Of a stretch of 64,000 nucleotides of DNA, positions 22,326-35,230 are shown piece after piece. Within the stretch, counting starts at the first letter, position 1, and the number at the start of each line of letters is the position of its first letter. The notes beneath the pieces are model-generated. The model saw only the letters and a list, made by a program, of their open reading frames with translations. It was not told the DNA's origin and did not search any database. The translations under genes were made by a program, and so were the position numbers. Origin of the DNA: Archivesica marissinica (Eukaryota; Mollusca; Bivalvia; Venerida; Vesicomyidae); NCBI GenBank assembly GCA_014843695.1, contig CM026387.1:79319536-79383535 (forward strand), read 5' to 3'.

Positions 22326-22390
22326 AGACGTTAGAGTGATAAACAGTTAGACAGCAGTTAGATAAGCAGTTAGAGTGATAAACATAACAA

Positions 22391-22500
22391 TTGTTCACTT
22401 CTGGATAGAAGCAACAAACTTACCATGGTAATAGATAAATACCAGGAGATTATTTTAAGATCGAGACCCACTTCCAAACAATCAAGATGGCCGCCAAAAT
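22391..22500. repeat. Left terminal inverted repeat of the 3.2-kb element
   Basis: Pairs with 25430-25605 in reverse complement. Inner positions contain AAGATGGCCGCCAAAATTCA followed by further GGCC-rich variations. Confidence 0.75.
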
Positions 22501-22871
22501 TCAAAATAGCGGTCAAAATGGCCACCAAAACAAAATAATTGTACGATTTAAATGCCCTGTATGATTTTCAAAGGGAAAAAAAGTGAATTTAAAACTACAA
22601 TAATGAAACATTTTATCAGATGAATACTATTGAATGACTGAAATAACATTTCCATTTAATTGCATCAATGAAGTAACAGTTGAAATCCACTGGAAGTACA
22701 GTTTTAGATGCAATTTTTGTCAATAATTCTATAATGTTCAGTCAAGAGACATAATGTACCCCCAACGGAAGCATTGTTTCAGATTTTGTAAGTACCATCC
22801 GTTGAATTAACACAGTGCATGCTGTTGTAGTGATTCTGTGTTCCAATGCACACCGATGGAGTTCAGATTAT

Positions 22872-24300
22872 GTACAACCTTACTCTGGGTATGGAACAGC
22901 CTGAGAAGCTACACGAAGTGTATGTTGGAGAAGTGCAGCTGATGTTGGAGGAATCAGATCACTAGAGCGTCTTTTCCTTGTCAAGAGATCTTTCGTTACA
23001 TATGGCTCTAACACTGACATTATTTGGGCAATGTCATTTTCAGAGAGCATGTTTCCTAGAAGCTTAAAGGCTTGTGCGGCATTTTTGTAGGTTGCCAATG
23101 CCAACCATGCTTTGTTCTTACCCTAACCACCAAAGGAGGATGTCTGATCACACCCAGTAAATGCATCTATATCTTGTCCCAGATTTAATACCAGTTCATG
23201 GATAGGAATGTATCTCAAGGACTTTCCGCTTCCAAATGCTACTCATAGCTCTTCTATTTGCAAGTGTGTATATGTCAGCAATTACAACATCTGTGTCTAC
23301 CCTGCATATTATCAGTTTCCTTATTCCTTGCTTCCCAACATGTGAGGCATGTGCAAGAAGTCGTGTGTCGGCTGCCTCGTGTGAACTTGGAGTAATATGC
23401 ATTGTGTTTTCAGTTGCAACTATTTCACAACCTGTGGTTGAAATGACACATTTCCCATCGGCACGCTGCAGTTTGGAGCATTCATCGGCCAAATATTGAA
23501 ATAACTCTTATTATCATCATGTCTGAGGAAGGATCCCAATTACCCGAATTTTTGTATCTGCCTTCACTCGCCGTCTTGTTCCAGCCCAGCGTTTTTTTCT
23601 TGTGCCTGACTTCAAGCTGCTTGGAATATACACATCCCACACGAGATCAAGGCGTGCTACAGATTGTAGTTGGCGCTCTATATGATGCATAAATACGTTG
23701 TCAAAATACTCCTTGAATGTCTTGTGGTTTCAGTATATTAATTACAGCTGCTTAATTACAGCTGCTCCATCAAGCAAGAGTGCATCTACTTCAGGCATTT
23801 CACTCTATGAAACACAGTGTTGTTCAAGACAGTCCATGAGCTCTGACTTCTTACTAAAGCGCAGTTCTTCAAAGTGAGACAGTGTCAGGGAGAAAAACTC
23901 ATGAACTCATCTTTTCTGATTTGGCATGAAACGTACCACTGAGAAAATAAGGAGCAAGTTCTCTCGGAGTAATAAGGAGTAAATCTGCTGCTTCTCCATA
24001 GTTTTCTCTTTTACTGGAGGTCTACTGAACAATGTAAATCTATTTTGCTTGGAGCAGTGATTGGCTTTTCTCTTGTCTCAAGTCGTTCATGTATGAATGT
24101 GTCATACTGAGCCTTACCGAGTGTTTCTATATTCTTAAAAGCATCGCCGACTTTCTTGTCCACTATGGCATGCGTGTCCATAACAAGGAGCTCTTCATAA
24201 AGCTATCCATGTCCTGTATTACTGAGCACAACTCATTAACATGTTGCTTAAAGTTACTCCGGGTACTCTTTGTTTGTTCATGATGGTTTAGGCTCGTGTT
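22872..24300 (-). pseudogene. Decayed gene of a repetitive invertebrate family (HEADTR / VDTDVV / FTGCD)
   Basis: Minus-strand remnant of an uncharacterised multi-copy protein family familiar from cnidarian and mollusc genomes. In order from the 5' side: FKQHVNELCSVIQDM (about 24220), IERQLQSVARLDLVWDVY and SSLKSGTRKKRWAGTRRR (about 23540-23690), the intact 98-codon frame 23196-23492 with SSHEAADTRLLAHAS and ICRVDTDVVIAD, IHELVLNLGQDIDAFTGCDQ (about 23130-23190, different frame, one stop), and the 74-codon frame 22880-23104. Conserved acidic residues (E-A-D, D-T-D, G-C-D) recall PIN/FEN-like nuclease cores, but that is only a resemblance. Several frameshifts and stops make it non-functional. 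Its position inside terminal inverted repeats suggests this family is carried by a transposable element. Confidence 0.65.
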
Positions 24301-25429
24301 CTGCTTGCCCTTACTGTTCTCTTGAGAATCTTCAACCCGAGCAGCACCAGGACCACACAGCATTCAGCTGAGTTATGTGGGATTTTTCGTCAGTCTAATT
24401 GCTCCATCATCACCCTCCAGTTGTTGTTGTGTACATGAGCTTGATCGAGTGGTATGGCCGAACGGTGATGGCTTGATTTGCGGATCACAAAATGGCGTGA
24501 AATTTCAGGGAGGCTTGTTCTGGTTATTCATCGGGCATCATTTGTGTGGTCTAACGCAACCATGGAACCAATGCCCTGAGTGCATCAATATACAGATTAA
24601 AATTCCCTTCTCAAATATCTAATGAATATGAGTATTAATTGCTCAAGCTTAAATATCAATGACCAAGACTGAAATTGTGGACTATCATCCTGTCTCTGTT
24701 GGTACCAACGTCGAAAGACATCGCAGGACCTTCCTTCTCAGGCAAACATAACTACAAATCGATTCTCTCCAAATGTGTTGGCCATGACCATATAATCTCA
24801 TTAGTAGAGGCTGATCACAGGCGATGACTGGTGTTCAAATAAATAATAATCTTCTCCATGATATCCATTGAATGATGAATCATTGTTACCGATTTGGTTT
24901 GCTCAGTAAAGAGAGGTAACAATGTACTTATGTCAACGGGTGAGTCAGTGTCAAGTAACTGAATATCTGCTCTGCATGGATAGCTGACCAGGACAGGTTC
25001 AAACTGACGCCGTTATCTGTATCGTTCATGGCACTAACACGCTCCAGCCACCTGAATAATCAAAGATACGAGGTGATCACGGTATACTATTAATAACCTG
25101 ACATTAAGGCACATTTCAGTGGCGGGTCCAGGTTTTCATGTTAAGAGGGGTTGCATTGTAACCAGGAGGCCAAGTTCCAGTTAACGATGTTACATTTGAA
25201 ACTGTATGGGGACAATCCAACATTCAGTGATTGTCTGTAATATTTTCCTGAAACAAAACAGTTTGCCACAATTTAGGGCTGGCACCTATTGAATTTCAAC
25301 TGCCACTGGATCCACCACTGTCATTGAATGTTTTATGCCAGTGTGATTGTATACTATTAACAGAAATAATTATATTTTATTATTCTTTCACAAAACAAAT
25401 TCAATACAATGTATATGTTAAAATAAATT
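24301..25429. other. Interior of the 3.2-kb element without a readable gene
   Basis: Short frames only. Further 5' coding remnants of the minus-strand gene may extend to about 24600, but I cannot support them by motif. Confidence 0.35.
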
Positions 25430-25620
25430 GATATGAACAGGATTTTCTTACCTGCAGCAGCCATATTGGCGGCCATCTTGAAAAACGGCGTCCATCTTGA
25501 ATTTCAGACATGGGTCTCGATCTTAAAATAATCTTCTGGTATTCATCTATTGCCATTGTAAGTTTGTTGCTTCTATCCAGAAGTGAACAATTCTTATGGA
25601 AAACTGGAGTTATCACTCTG
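25430..25620. repeat. Right terminal inverted repeat of the 3.2-kb element
   Basis: Contains GGCGGCCATCTTGAAAAACG and GTCTCGATCTTAAAATAATC, and ends TTATCACTCTGACTAG, the inverse of the left end. Confidence 0.75.
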
Positions 25621-25628
25621 ACTAGTAC

Positions 25629-25772
25629 AAGAACCAGAGGAGATTCTGCAATGGGTCTCTGTCTGTATCATGCACTATCCTCCAAAATCTAAAATAACTA
25701 ATCTCTTCAGGAGGCGTCGCTCATATGGGCAAATACCGGTAGCCGGCGATAAATAAACGTAAACACACATGT
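25629..25772 (+). mobile_element. SINE family C, 5'-truncated
   Basis: Starts within the body (GAACCAGAGGAGATTCTGCA) and runs through GGGTCTCTGTCTGTATCATG and CGTCGCTCATATGGGCAAAT to AATAAACGTAAACACACA. It directly follows the right terminal repeat. Confidence 0.8.
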
Positions 25773-25972
25773 AAAACAACAGGGCGACTGTAACAACATC
25801 GCAGGCACGTCTTCAGTAAGACTGGAGTTGTTACCTTCAGGTTATCGCGCGAAATACTCGAATATGTTATGTTAGGACACCAGCCAGGAAAGAACAATCA
25901 TTATTACGTCCTAAACGGTATTGCTGGCGAACACTTGAAAGGTTTCTATGCGGTTTAGATCGGAATTACGAT

Positions 25973-26990
25973 ATTTGTAAACCTTATCGACATATACCAT
26001 CCAAACCTTATCGACATATACCATCCAAACTTTATCGACATATACCATCCAAACTTTATCGACATATACCCTCCAAACTTTATCGACATATACCCTCCAA
26101 ACTTTATCGACATATACCCTCCAAACTTTATCGACATATACCCGCCAAACCGTATCGACATATACCCGCCAAACCGTATCGACATATACCCTCTAAACCT
26201 TATCGACATATACCCGCCAAACCTTATCGACATATACCCGCCAAACCGTATCGACATATACCCTCTAAACCTTATCGACATATACCCTCCAAACCATATC
26301 GACATATACCCTCCAAACCTTATCGACATATACCCTCCAAACCGTATCGACATATACCCTCCAAACCATATCGACATATACACTCCAAACTTTATCGACA
26401 TATACCCTCCAAACCATATCGACATATACCCTCCAAACCTTATCGACATATACCCTCCAAACCTTATTGACATATACCCTCCAAACCTTATCGACATTTA
26501 CCCTCCAAACCTTATCGACATATACCCAACCTTATCGACATATACCCTCCAAACTTATCGACATATACCCTCCAAACTTTATCGACATATACCCTCCAAA
26601 CCATATCGACATATACCCTCCAAACCTTATCGACATATACCCTCCAAACCTTATTGACATATACCCTCCAAACCTTATCGACATATACCCTCCAAACCAT
26701 ATCGACATATACCCTCCAAACCTTATCGACATATACCCTCCAAACCGTATCGACATATACCCTCCAAACCTTATCGACATAATATATCCTCCAAACCATA
26801 TCGACATATACCCTCCAAACCTTATCGACATAATATATCCTCCAAACCTTATCGACATATACCCTCCCCGCCATATATCGACATATACCTCCAAAGTTTG
26901 TCGACATATACCCTCCAAACATTATCGACATATACCCGCCAAACCGTATCGACATATACCTCCACAGTTTGTCGACATCACATCCAAATA
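25973..26990. repeat. Minisatellite, 24-bp unit, about 42 copies
   Basis: The unit contains CCTCCAAACCTTATCGACAT plus ATAC; position variants are CCTTA/CTTTA/CCGTA/CCATA and CCTCC/CCGCC. A derived AATATATCCTCC variant occurs at about 26780-26850. The 8-residue repeats in all open frames follow from the 24-bp length. Confidence 0.95.
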
Positions 26991-27111
26991 AGTTCGTATT
27001 ATCTATCGAGTCCATGCTATTAACTGTCGAAGAAGCATCTATGTCGGCATAGCAACCAAAGGTTTGTCGATGTATTCTCCATAACCCTGCTGAAGAAACC
27101 ACATGCCACCG

Positions 27112-27252
27112 ATACCTCCACGTTCCGATCGCTCGCTACACCCTCCATTTTCCGATCGCTCGCTACACCCGCCACGTTCCGATCGCTCGCTACACCCTCC
27201 ACGTTCCGATCGCTCGCTACACCCTCCACGTTCCGATCGCTCGCTACACCAT
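27112..27252. repeat. Minisatellite, 27-bp unit, about 5 copies
   Basis: CGTTCCGATCGCTCGCTACA followed by CCCTCCA, with one TTTTCC and one CCGCCA variant. It directly precedes a SINE. Confidence 0.92.
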
Positions 27253-27285
27253 ACTATAATGACTAATATCATAGTCAGTCTGAAA

Positions 27286-27536
27286 AGTTTAAACTGTATG
27301 TATTTTACAACGATTGCGAAGCAAGTTCTAACAACTTCATGTATATTAATCACTCTCGTTATCATTGATGAAAGCGTAAATGTGGTCATTCATGTGGGAG
27401 GAAACCGGAGGAGAAAACCCACCGGCTCGAGCTGGCGACCACCGTACCATCTCACATACTTCCCGATCCGAGGATCGAACCCGGCTTACATTGGTGAGAA
27501 GCGAGAGCGTTAACAACTGCGCTAATAGGACAGCCA
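27286..27536 (-). mobile_element. tRNA-derived SINE, family A, minus copy
   Basis: Tail TTTTACAACGATTGCGAAGC at the left, reverse B box GGATCGAACCCGG near 27471, and an A-box-like AACTGCGCTAAT near 27517. Near full length. Confidence 0.85.
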
Positions 27537-27591
27537 GGTCAATCTGATGAGAGGTTGTGTCTGGTGGCTGTCCTCCGTGTCCGTACACGCA

Positions 27592-27640
27592 CAGGGGGGG
27601 GGGTCTGTCATAATCTTTCTCCTAGGGGGGGGGGGGGGGC
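27592..27640. repeat. Two poly-G runs
   Basis: Runs of 11 and 14 G near 27593-27603 and 27626-27639, separated by TCTGTCATAATCTTTCTCC. Candidates for G-quadruplex formation or sequencing slippage. Confidence 0.8.
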
Positions 27641-28540
27641 GTTCATTTACGCAACCGTTACACACCAAATGATAAACACAAATCATACTCACCAGAATAG
27701 AGTGAGCATACGGATTGAACTGGCCTTGTTACCTGTAATAGATAGTACACTTGGTTTAAACATATTTATTCCACTATATACATTCACAAAACAATATAAT
27801 TATGCACACAAAATCAAAGAATAGGAAAGGATCAAAACGGAAGCAGAGCTTATATAGTTTCTCTCCTTGCAGTTCAAAATACACAGTGCTAGTTTTGACG
27901 GTGTGGAGCTAATACATGTATACCAAATGTGCATATTGCTTAGAAATGACAGATATATAATACCGGTAAGAAAGCAGAAGAAAGAGAAGATATTTGAGAA
28001 TGTAGTACACTTTATTGATGTACGTATTATTATAACTATGGTCACTTATTAAAGCGACACTATATAGTGTGGAATAAAAATATTATAAAATTTGAAGATT
28101 TACATAAAAGTTACAATGCTACTACACATTCGTCCATTATAATTTCAATTATTAGTTTCAGTCAGTAAACAGTGTTACTTTGCAGAACGTGAAAGTATGT
28201 CTTGGATCGGTTCGTCACGCCCTTTTTGCAGTCGGAACGAATCTCTCTCTATCGGCACTCACAACAAACATCTAAGGATCGAAGAAAGCTATTTCAACTT
28301 CCGTTGTGTCGTCAAGCATGCGCAATGAACATTGTTTATATAAGTTTGTTGATAAACAATTCACGTATACGATGGTGCTATAATTCATTAGTTTAGACAA
28401 TATCTATTTAATTAAATAAATTTAGTCAAGTACAAATACTATGTACATACATGTAGGATTGAGGAGAATTTATTTCATGTTTGTGGTTTCTGTGAGAATA
28501 ATTGGATTTTTAAACACATAGTCATTGGAAATTGCCTTCT
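27641..28540. other. Gene-free spacer
   Basis: About 0.9 kb of AT-rich sequence. Small open frames on both strands at 27800-28052 overlap each other and show no domain. Confidence 0.4.
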
Positions 28541-28768
28541 TTTAGTGGTCGAGTGTATCCTATCATCACTGATGGTCACGGGCTCGAGCCCTGCTCAGGC
28601 TGTGCCTCATTATATGAAAATGTTGGTAGTTTCTTACGGAGGTTGGTGTGCCAAGTACTGGTTATACAATTGAGCCTGTCCAGGAAAGGTGTTGTTAGGT
28701 AAACTGTCCTCCGCTATATAGCCCAAAATAATGCTGATGAAGGCGTAAAACCCGAACAAACAAACACA
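28541..28768 (+). mobile_element. SINE family D copy
   Basis: CATCACTGATGGTCACGGGC leads into a B-box-like region, then TTCTTACGGAGGTTGG, CCAGGAAAGGTGTTGTTAGG and GGCGTAAAACCCGAACAAAC. Most of the tRNA-like head is lost. Confidence 0.8.
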
Positions 28769-28867
28769 CAATTATCGTGTAGATCCACTCTTTACCAAAA
28801 CAAACTTTATTTCGATATAATGCGCTTTAATGCATGAAGAAGTGATCGATACCCAAAGTAATAAAAC

Positions 28868-29105
28868 AAAAAAGTTTATACAAATTTATTTTAGCTCGAT
28901 TGCGAAGCAAGTTATTTCAACTTATATAAATCACTCTCGAGACCTCATTCCTGATGGAATCCATCGCCACGAGGGAGAGAGAAGAGGCAACGTGGAATTT
29001 AAATGCCTTGTCTAAGGGCACAATCGTAACGGCTCCAGTGGGGCTCGAACTCCGGACCTTTCGCACCTGAAGCGAACGATCATCCACTGCGCTATCACGA
29101 CTTCC
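28868..29105 (-). mobile_element. tRNA-derived SINE, family B, minus copy
   Basis: Begins with the inverse tail (TTATTTTAGCTCGATTGCGA), then CACTCTCGAGACCTCATTCC and the reverse B box GGGGCTCGAACTCC (about 29040-29053), ending with a reverse A-box-like CCACTGCGCTATCACG. Confidence 0.85.
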
Positions 29106-29547
29106 TAAAGTAATAGGCTAGCTGTGCCTTGTGAGCATTCTCATTCTTCTGACAGCCAATAAGGACAGGTCAATATGTACTAATTGTCCTGAGCTATTCA
29201 CTGTTTTTTTATGGCGGGAAATAATTGACAAATGATACAACAATGTTCGACTTAATTATGTAACGCAATGTTGGGTGGCAAAAAATCAGGAAAAACAAAT
29301 GTTGGTTTTCATTAAGATCAATCAATGAAATGATATATTGATATAGTTGAATGTTAAATTATTACAAGAAACAGTATAAAAAAACAAATAAAATTGGTCA
29401 CAGTTTTTTTAAATTTTCAGTCATCGTCTCAAGAATGACATTCTATCGACATGTTTATACTTTTAATAGAGTTCTGTACCTGTCATGAGTTTTTGCGTGA
29501 TTTGTGAGTAAGTATACCGTATGCCTACCGCAATCATTAAATAAGGT
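29106..29547. other. Nothing recognised
   Basis: AT-rich spacer before the large 35-bp array. Confidence 0.4.
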
Positions 29548-32500
29548 TACCAAAATATAGTACAAGATACGACTAACAACAGTACCAAAATATAGTACAA
29601 GATACGACTAACAACAGTACCAAAATATAGTACAAAATACGACTAACAACAGTACCAAAATATAGTACAAGATACGACTAACAGAACCAACATATAGTAC
29701 AAGATACGACTAACAACATTGCCAAAATATAGTACAAGATACGACTAACAACAGTACCAAAATATAATACAAGATACGACTAACAACAGTACTACAATAT
29801 AGTACAAGATACGACTAACAACAGTACTAACTTATAGTACAAGATACGACTAACACCAGTACCAAAATATAGTACAATATACGACTAACATCAGTACCAA
29901 AATATAGTACAAGATACGACTAACAACAGTACCAAAATATAGTACAAGATACGACTAACATCAGTACCAAAATATAGTACAAGATACGACTAACAACAGT
30001 ATTAACTTATAGTACAAGATACGACTAACAACAGTACCAACATATAGTACAATATACGACTATCAACAGTACCAAAATATAGTACAAGATACGACTAACA
30101 ACAGTACCAAAATATAGTACAATATACGACTAACAACAGTACCAAAATATAGTACAAGATACGACTAACAACAGTACCAAAATATAGTACAATATACGAC
30201 TAACAACAGTACCAAAATATAGTACAAGATACGACTAACAACAGTACTAAATTATAGTACACGATACGACTAACAACAGTGCCAAAATATAGTACAAGAT
30301 ACGACTAACAGCAGCACTAAAATATAGTACAAGATACGACTAACAACAGTACCAAAATATAGTACAATATACGACTAACAACAGTACCAAAATATAGTAC
30401 AAGATACGACTAACATAACCAACATATAGTACAAGATACGACTAGCAACAGTACCAAAATATAGCACAAGGTACGACTAACACAGTACCAAAGTAGTACA
30501 ACTGGTACAAGATACGACTAACAACAGTACCAAATCTATTACAAGATACGACTAACAACAGTACCAAATCTAGTACAAGATACGACTAACAACAGTACTA
30601 AAATATAGTACAAGATACGACTAACAACAGTACTAACTTATAGTACAAGATACGACTAACACCAGTACCAAAATATGGTACAAGATACGACTAACAATAG
30701 TACCAAAATATAGTACAATATACGACTAACAATAGTACCAAAATATAATACAATATACGACTAACAACAGTACCAAACTATAGTACAAGATACGACTAAC
30801 AATAGTACTACAATATAGTACATGCTACGACTAACAGTACCAAAATATAGTACAATATACGACTATCAACAGTACCAAATATAGTACAAGATACGACTAA
30901 CACCAGTACCAAAATATAGTACAAGATACGACTAACATCAGTACCAAAATATAGTACAAGATACGACTAACATCAGTACCAAAATATAGTACAAGATACG
31001 ACTAACAACAGTATTAACTTATAGTACAAGATACGACTAACACCAGTACCAAAATATAATACAAGATACGACTAACAACAGTACTAAAATATAGTACAAG
31101 ATACGACTAACAACATTACCAAAATATAGTACAAGATACGACTAATAGAACCAACATATAGTACAAGATACGACTAACAACATTGCCAAAATATAGTACA
31201 AGATACGACTAACAACAGTACCAAAATATAATACAAGATACGACTAACAACAGTACTACAATATAGTACAAGATACGACTAACAACAGTACTAACTTATA
31301 GCACAAGATACGACTAACACCAGTACCAAAATATAGTACAATATACGACTAAAATCAGTACCAAAATATAGTACAAGATACGACTAACAACAGTACCAAA
31401 ATATAGTACAAGATACGACAAACATCAGTACCAAAATATAGTACAAGATACGACTAACATCAGTACCAAAATATAGTACAAGATACGACTAACAACAGTA
31501 TTAACTTATAGTACAAGATACGACTAACAACAGTACCAAAATATAGTACAAGATACGACTAACAACAGTACCAAAATATAGTACAATATACGACTATCAA
31601 CAGTACCAAAATATAGTACAAGATACGACTAACAACAGTACCAAAATATAGTACAATATACGACTAACAACAGTACCAAAATATAGTACAAGATACGACT
31701 AACAACAGTACCAAAATATAGTACAATATACGACTAACAACAGTACCAAAATATAGTACAAGATACGACTAACAACAGTACTAAATTATAGTACACGATA
31801 CGACTAACAACAGTGCCAAAATATAGTACAAGATACGACTAACAGCAGCACTAAAATATAGTACAAGATACGACTAACAACAGTACCAAAATATAGTACA
31901 AGATACGACTAACATAACCAACATATAGTACAAGATACGACTAGCAACAGTACCAAAATATAGCACAAGGTACGACTAACACAGTACCAAAGTAGTACAA
32001 CTAGTACAAGATGCGACTAACAACAGTACTAAGACTAGTACAAGCTATAACTAACAACAGTACCAAATCTATTACAAGATACGACTAACAACAGTACCAA
32101 ATCTAGTACAAGATACGACTAACAACAGTACCAAAATATAGCACAAGATACGACTAACAACAGTACTAAAATATAGTACAAGATACGACTAACAACAGTA
32201 CTAACTTATAGTACAAGATACGACTAACACAAGTACCAAAATATGGTACAAGATACGACTAACAATAGTACCAAAATATAGTACAAGATACGACTAACAA
32301 CAGTACTAAAATATAGTACAAGATACGACTAACAACAATACCAACATATAGTACAAGTTACGACTAACAACAATACTAACATATAGTACAAGATACGACT
32401 AACAACAATACCAACATATAGTACAAGTTACGACTAACAACAATACTAACATATAGTACAAGATACGACTAACAACAATACTAACATATAGCACAAGATA

Positions 32501-35127
32501 CGACTAACAACAATACTAACATATAGCACAAGATACGACTAACAACAGTATTAAAATATAGTACAAGATACGACTAACAACAGTATCAAAATATAGTATA
32601 AGATACGAATACGTGTAACAACACATAGTACAAGATACGACTAACAACAATACTAACATATATCACAAGATACGAATAACAACAATACCAACACATAGTA
32701 CAAGATACGAATAACAACAGTACCAAAATATAGTACAATATACGACTAACAACAGTACCAAAATATAGTACAAGATACGACTAACAACAGTACTAAATTA
32801 TAGTACACGATACGACTAACAACAGTGCCAAAATATAGTACAAGATACGACTAACAGCAGCACTAAAATATAGTACAAGATACGACTAACAACAGTACCA
32901 AAATATAGTACAAGATACGACTAACATAACCAACATATAGTACAAGATACGACTAGCAACAGTACCAAAATATAGCACAAGGTACGACTAACACAGTACC
33001 AAAGTAGTACAACTAGTACAAGATGCGACTAACAACAGTACTAAGACTAGTACAAGCTATAACTAACAACAGTACCAAATCTATTACAAGATACGACTAA
33101 CAACAGTACCAAATCTAGTACAAGATACGACTAACAACAGTACCAAAATATAGCACAAGATACGACTAACAACAGTACTAAAATATAGTACAAGATACGA
33201 CTAACAACAGTACTAACTTATAGTACAAGATACTACTAACACAAGTACCAAAATATGGTACAAGATACGACTAACAATAGTACCAAAATATAGTACAAGA
33301 TACGACTAACAACAGTACTAAAATATAGTACAAGTTACGACTAACAACAATACCAACATATAGTACAAGTTACGACTAACAACAATACTAACATATAGTA
33401 CAAGATACGACTAACAACAATACCAACATATAGTACAAGTTACGACTAACAACAATACTAACATATAGTACAAGATACGACTAACAACAATACTAACATA
33501 TAGCACAAGATACGACTAACAACAATACTAACATATAGCACAAGATACGACTAACAACAGTATTAAAATATAGTACAAGATACGACTAACAACAGTATCA
33601 AAATATAGTATAAGATACGAATACGTGTAACAACACATAGTACAAGATACGACTAACAACAATACTAACATATATCACAAGATACGAATAACAACAATAC
33701 CAACACATAGTACAAGATACGAATAACAACAGTACCAAAATATAGCACAAGGTACGACTAACACAGTACCAAAGTAGTACCACTAGTACAAGATGCGACT
33801 AACAACAGTACTAAGACTAGTACAAGCTAATTAACAACAGTACCAAATATATTACAAGATACGACTAACAACAGTACCAAATCTAGTACAAGATACGACT
33901 AACAACAGTACCAAAATATAATACAAGATACGACTAACAACAGTACTACAATATAGTACAAGATACGACTAACAACAGTACTAACTTATAGTACAAGATA
34001 CGACTAACACCAGTACCAAAATATAGTACAAGATACGACTAACATCAGTACAAAAATATAGTACAAGATACGACTAACATCAGTACCAAAATATAGTACA
34101 AGATACGACTAACAACAGTATTAACTTATCGTACAAGATACGACTAACACCAGTACCAAAATATAATACAAGATACGACTAACAACAGTACTACAATATA
34201 GTACAAGATACGACTAACAACAGTACTAACTTATAGTACTAGATACGACTAACAACATAGCCAAAATATAGTACAAGATACGACTAACAACAGTACCAAA
34301 ATATAATACAAGATACGACTAACAACAGTACTACAATATAGTACAAGATACGACTAACAACAGTACTAACTTATAGTACAAGATACGACTAACACCAGTA
34401 CCAAAATATAGTACAATATACGACTAACATCAGTACCAAAATATAGTACAAGATACGACTAACACCAGTACCAAAATATAATACAAGATACGACTAACAA
34501 CAATACCAACATATAGTACAAGTTACGACTAACAGAACCAACATATAGTACAAGATACGACTAACAACAGTACCAAATATAGTACAAGATACGACTAACA
34601 ACATTACCAAAATATAGTACAAGTTACGACTAACAGAACCAACATATAGTACAAGATACGACTAACAACAGTACCAAAATATAGTACAAGATACGACTAA
34701 CAACAGTACCAAAATATGGTACAAGATACGCTTAATAACAGTACCAAATCTAGTACAAGATACGATTAACAACAGTATCAAAATATAGTATAAGATACGA
34801 ATAAGTGTAGCAACACATAGTACAAGATACGACTAACAACAGTACCAAAATATAGCACAAGGTAAGACTAACACAGTACCAAAGTAGTACAACTGGTACA
34901 AGATGCGACTAACAACAGTACTAAGACTAGTACAAGCTAATTAACAACAGTACCAAATATATTACAAGATACGAATAACAACAGTAAGTACCAAACCTAG
35001 TACAATATACGACTAACAACAGTACCAAACCTAGTACAATATACGACTAACAACAGTACCAAAACTAGTACAATATACGACTAACAACAGTACCAAACCT
35101 AGTACAATATACGACTAACAACACTAC
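29548..35127. repeat. Large minisatellite, 35-bp unit, about 160 copies
   Basis: The unit contains CCAAAATATAGTACAAGATA and CGACTAACAACAGTA. Variants include TACTAACTTATAG, CAATATACG, CAACAATACTAAC and shortened units (CAAAGTAGTACAACTAGTAC). The same ordered strings of variants recur, for example around 31981 and 32993, showing duplication of blocks about 1.0 kb long. The unit contains stops in several frames, so no long ORF is created. Confidence 0.97.
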
Positions 35128-35230
35128 CATTACTGATGATCACGGGTTCGAACCCCACTCAGATCGTGTCTCTTCATATAAATAAGTTGGCAGTTTATTA
35201 TGGAGGTTGGTGCATCAAGTACTTACTGGT
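35128..35230 (+). mobile_element. SINE family D fragment between two giant arrays
   Basis: TACTGATGATCACGGGTTCG, AACCCCACTCAGATCGTGTC, AGTTGGCAGTTTATTATGGA and GGTTGGTGCATCAAGTACTT match family D (compare 49986-50264). It begins where the 35-bp array stops and ends where the 42-bp array starts. Confidence 0.85.

Larger units (their letters stand above)
22371..25620. mobile_element. 3.2-kb element with long terminal inverted repeats
   Basis: Left end 22371-22500 and right end 25430-25620 are inverted copies of each other, about 90% alike over the outer 85-90 bp (shared blocks TTGTTCACTTCTGGATAGAA, GCAACAAACTTAC, GATTATTTTAAGATCGAGAC) and both reach a CAAGATGGCCGCCA-type block. Between them is a decayed minus-strand gene (22872-24300). 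The architecture indicates a cut-and-paste DNA transposon or long-TIR element. No transposase with a DDE triad can be read, and the superfamily is not assigned. Confidence 0.7.

Noticed and set aside
29548..35127. CRISPR array (regular repeats of about 35 bp)
   Set aside because: Units are contiguous with no unique spacers, and the setting is a eukaryotic genome. It is a minisatellite.
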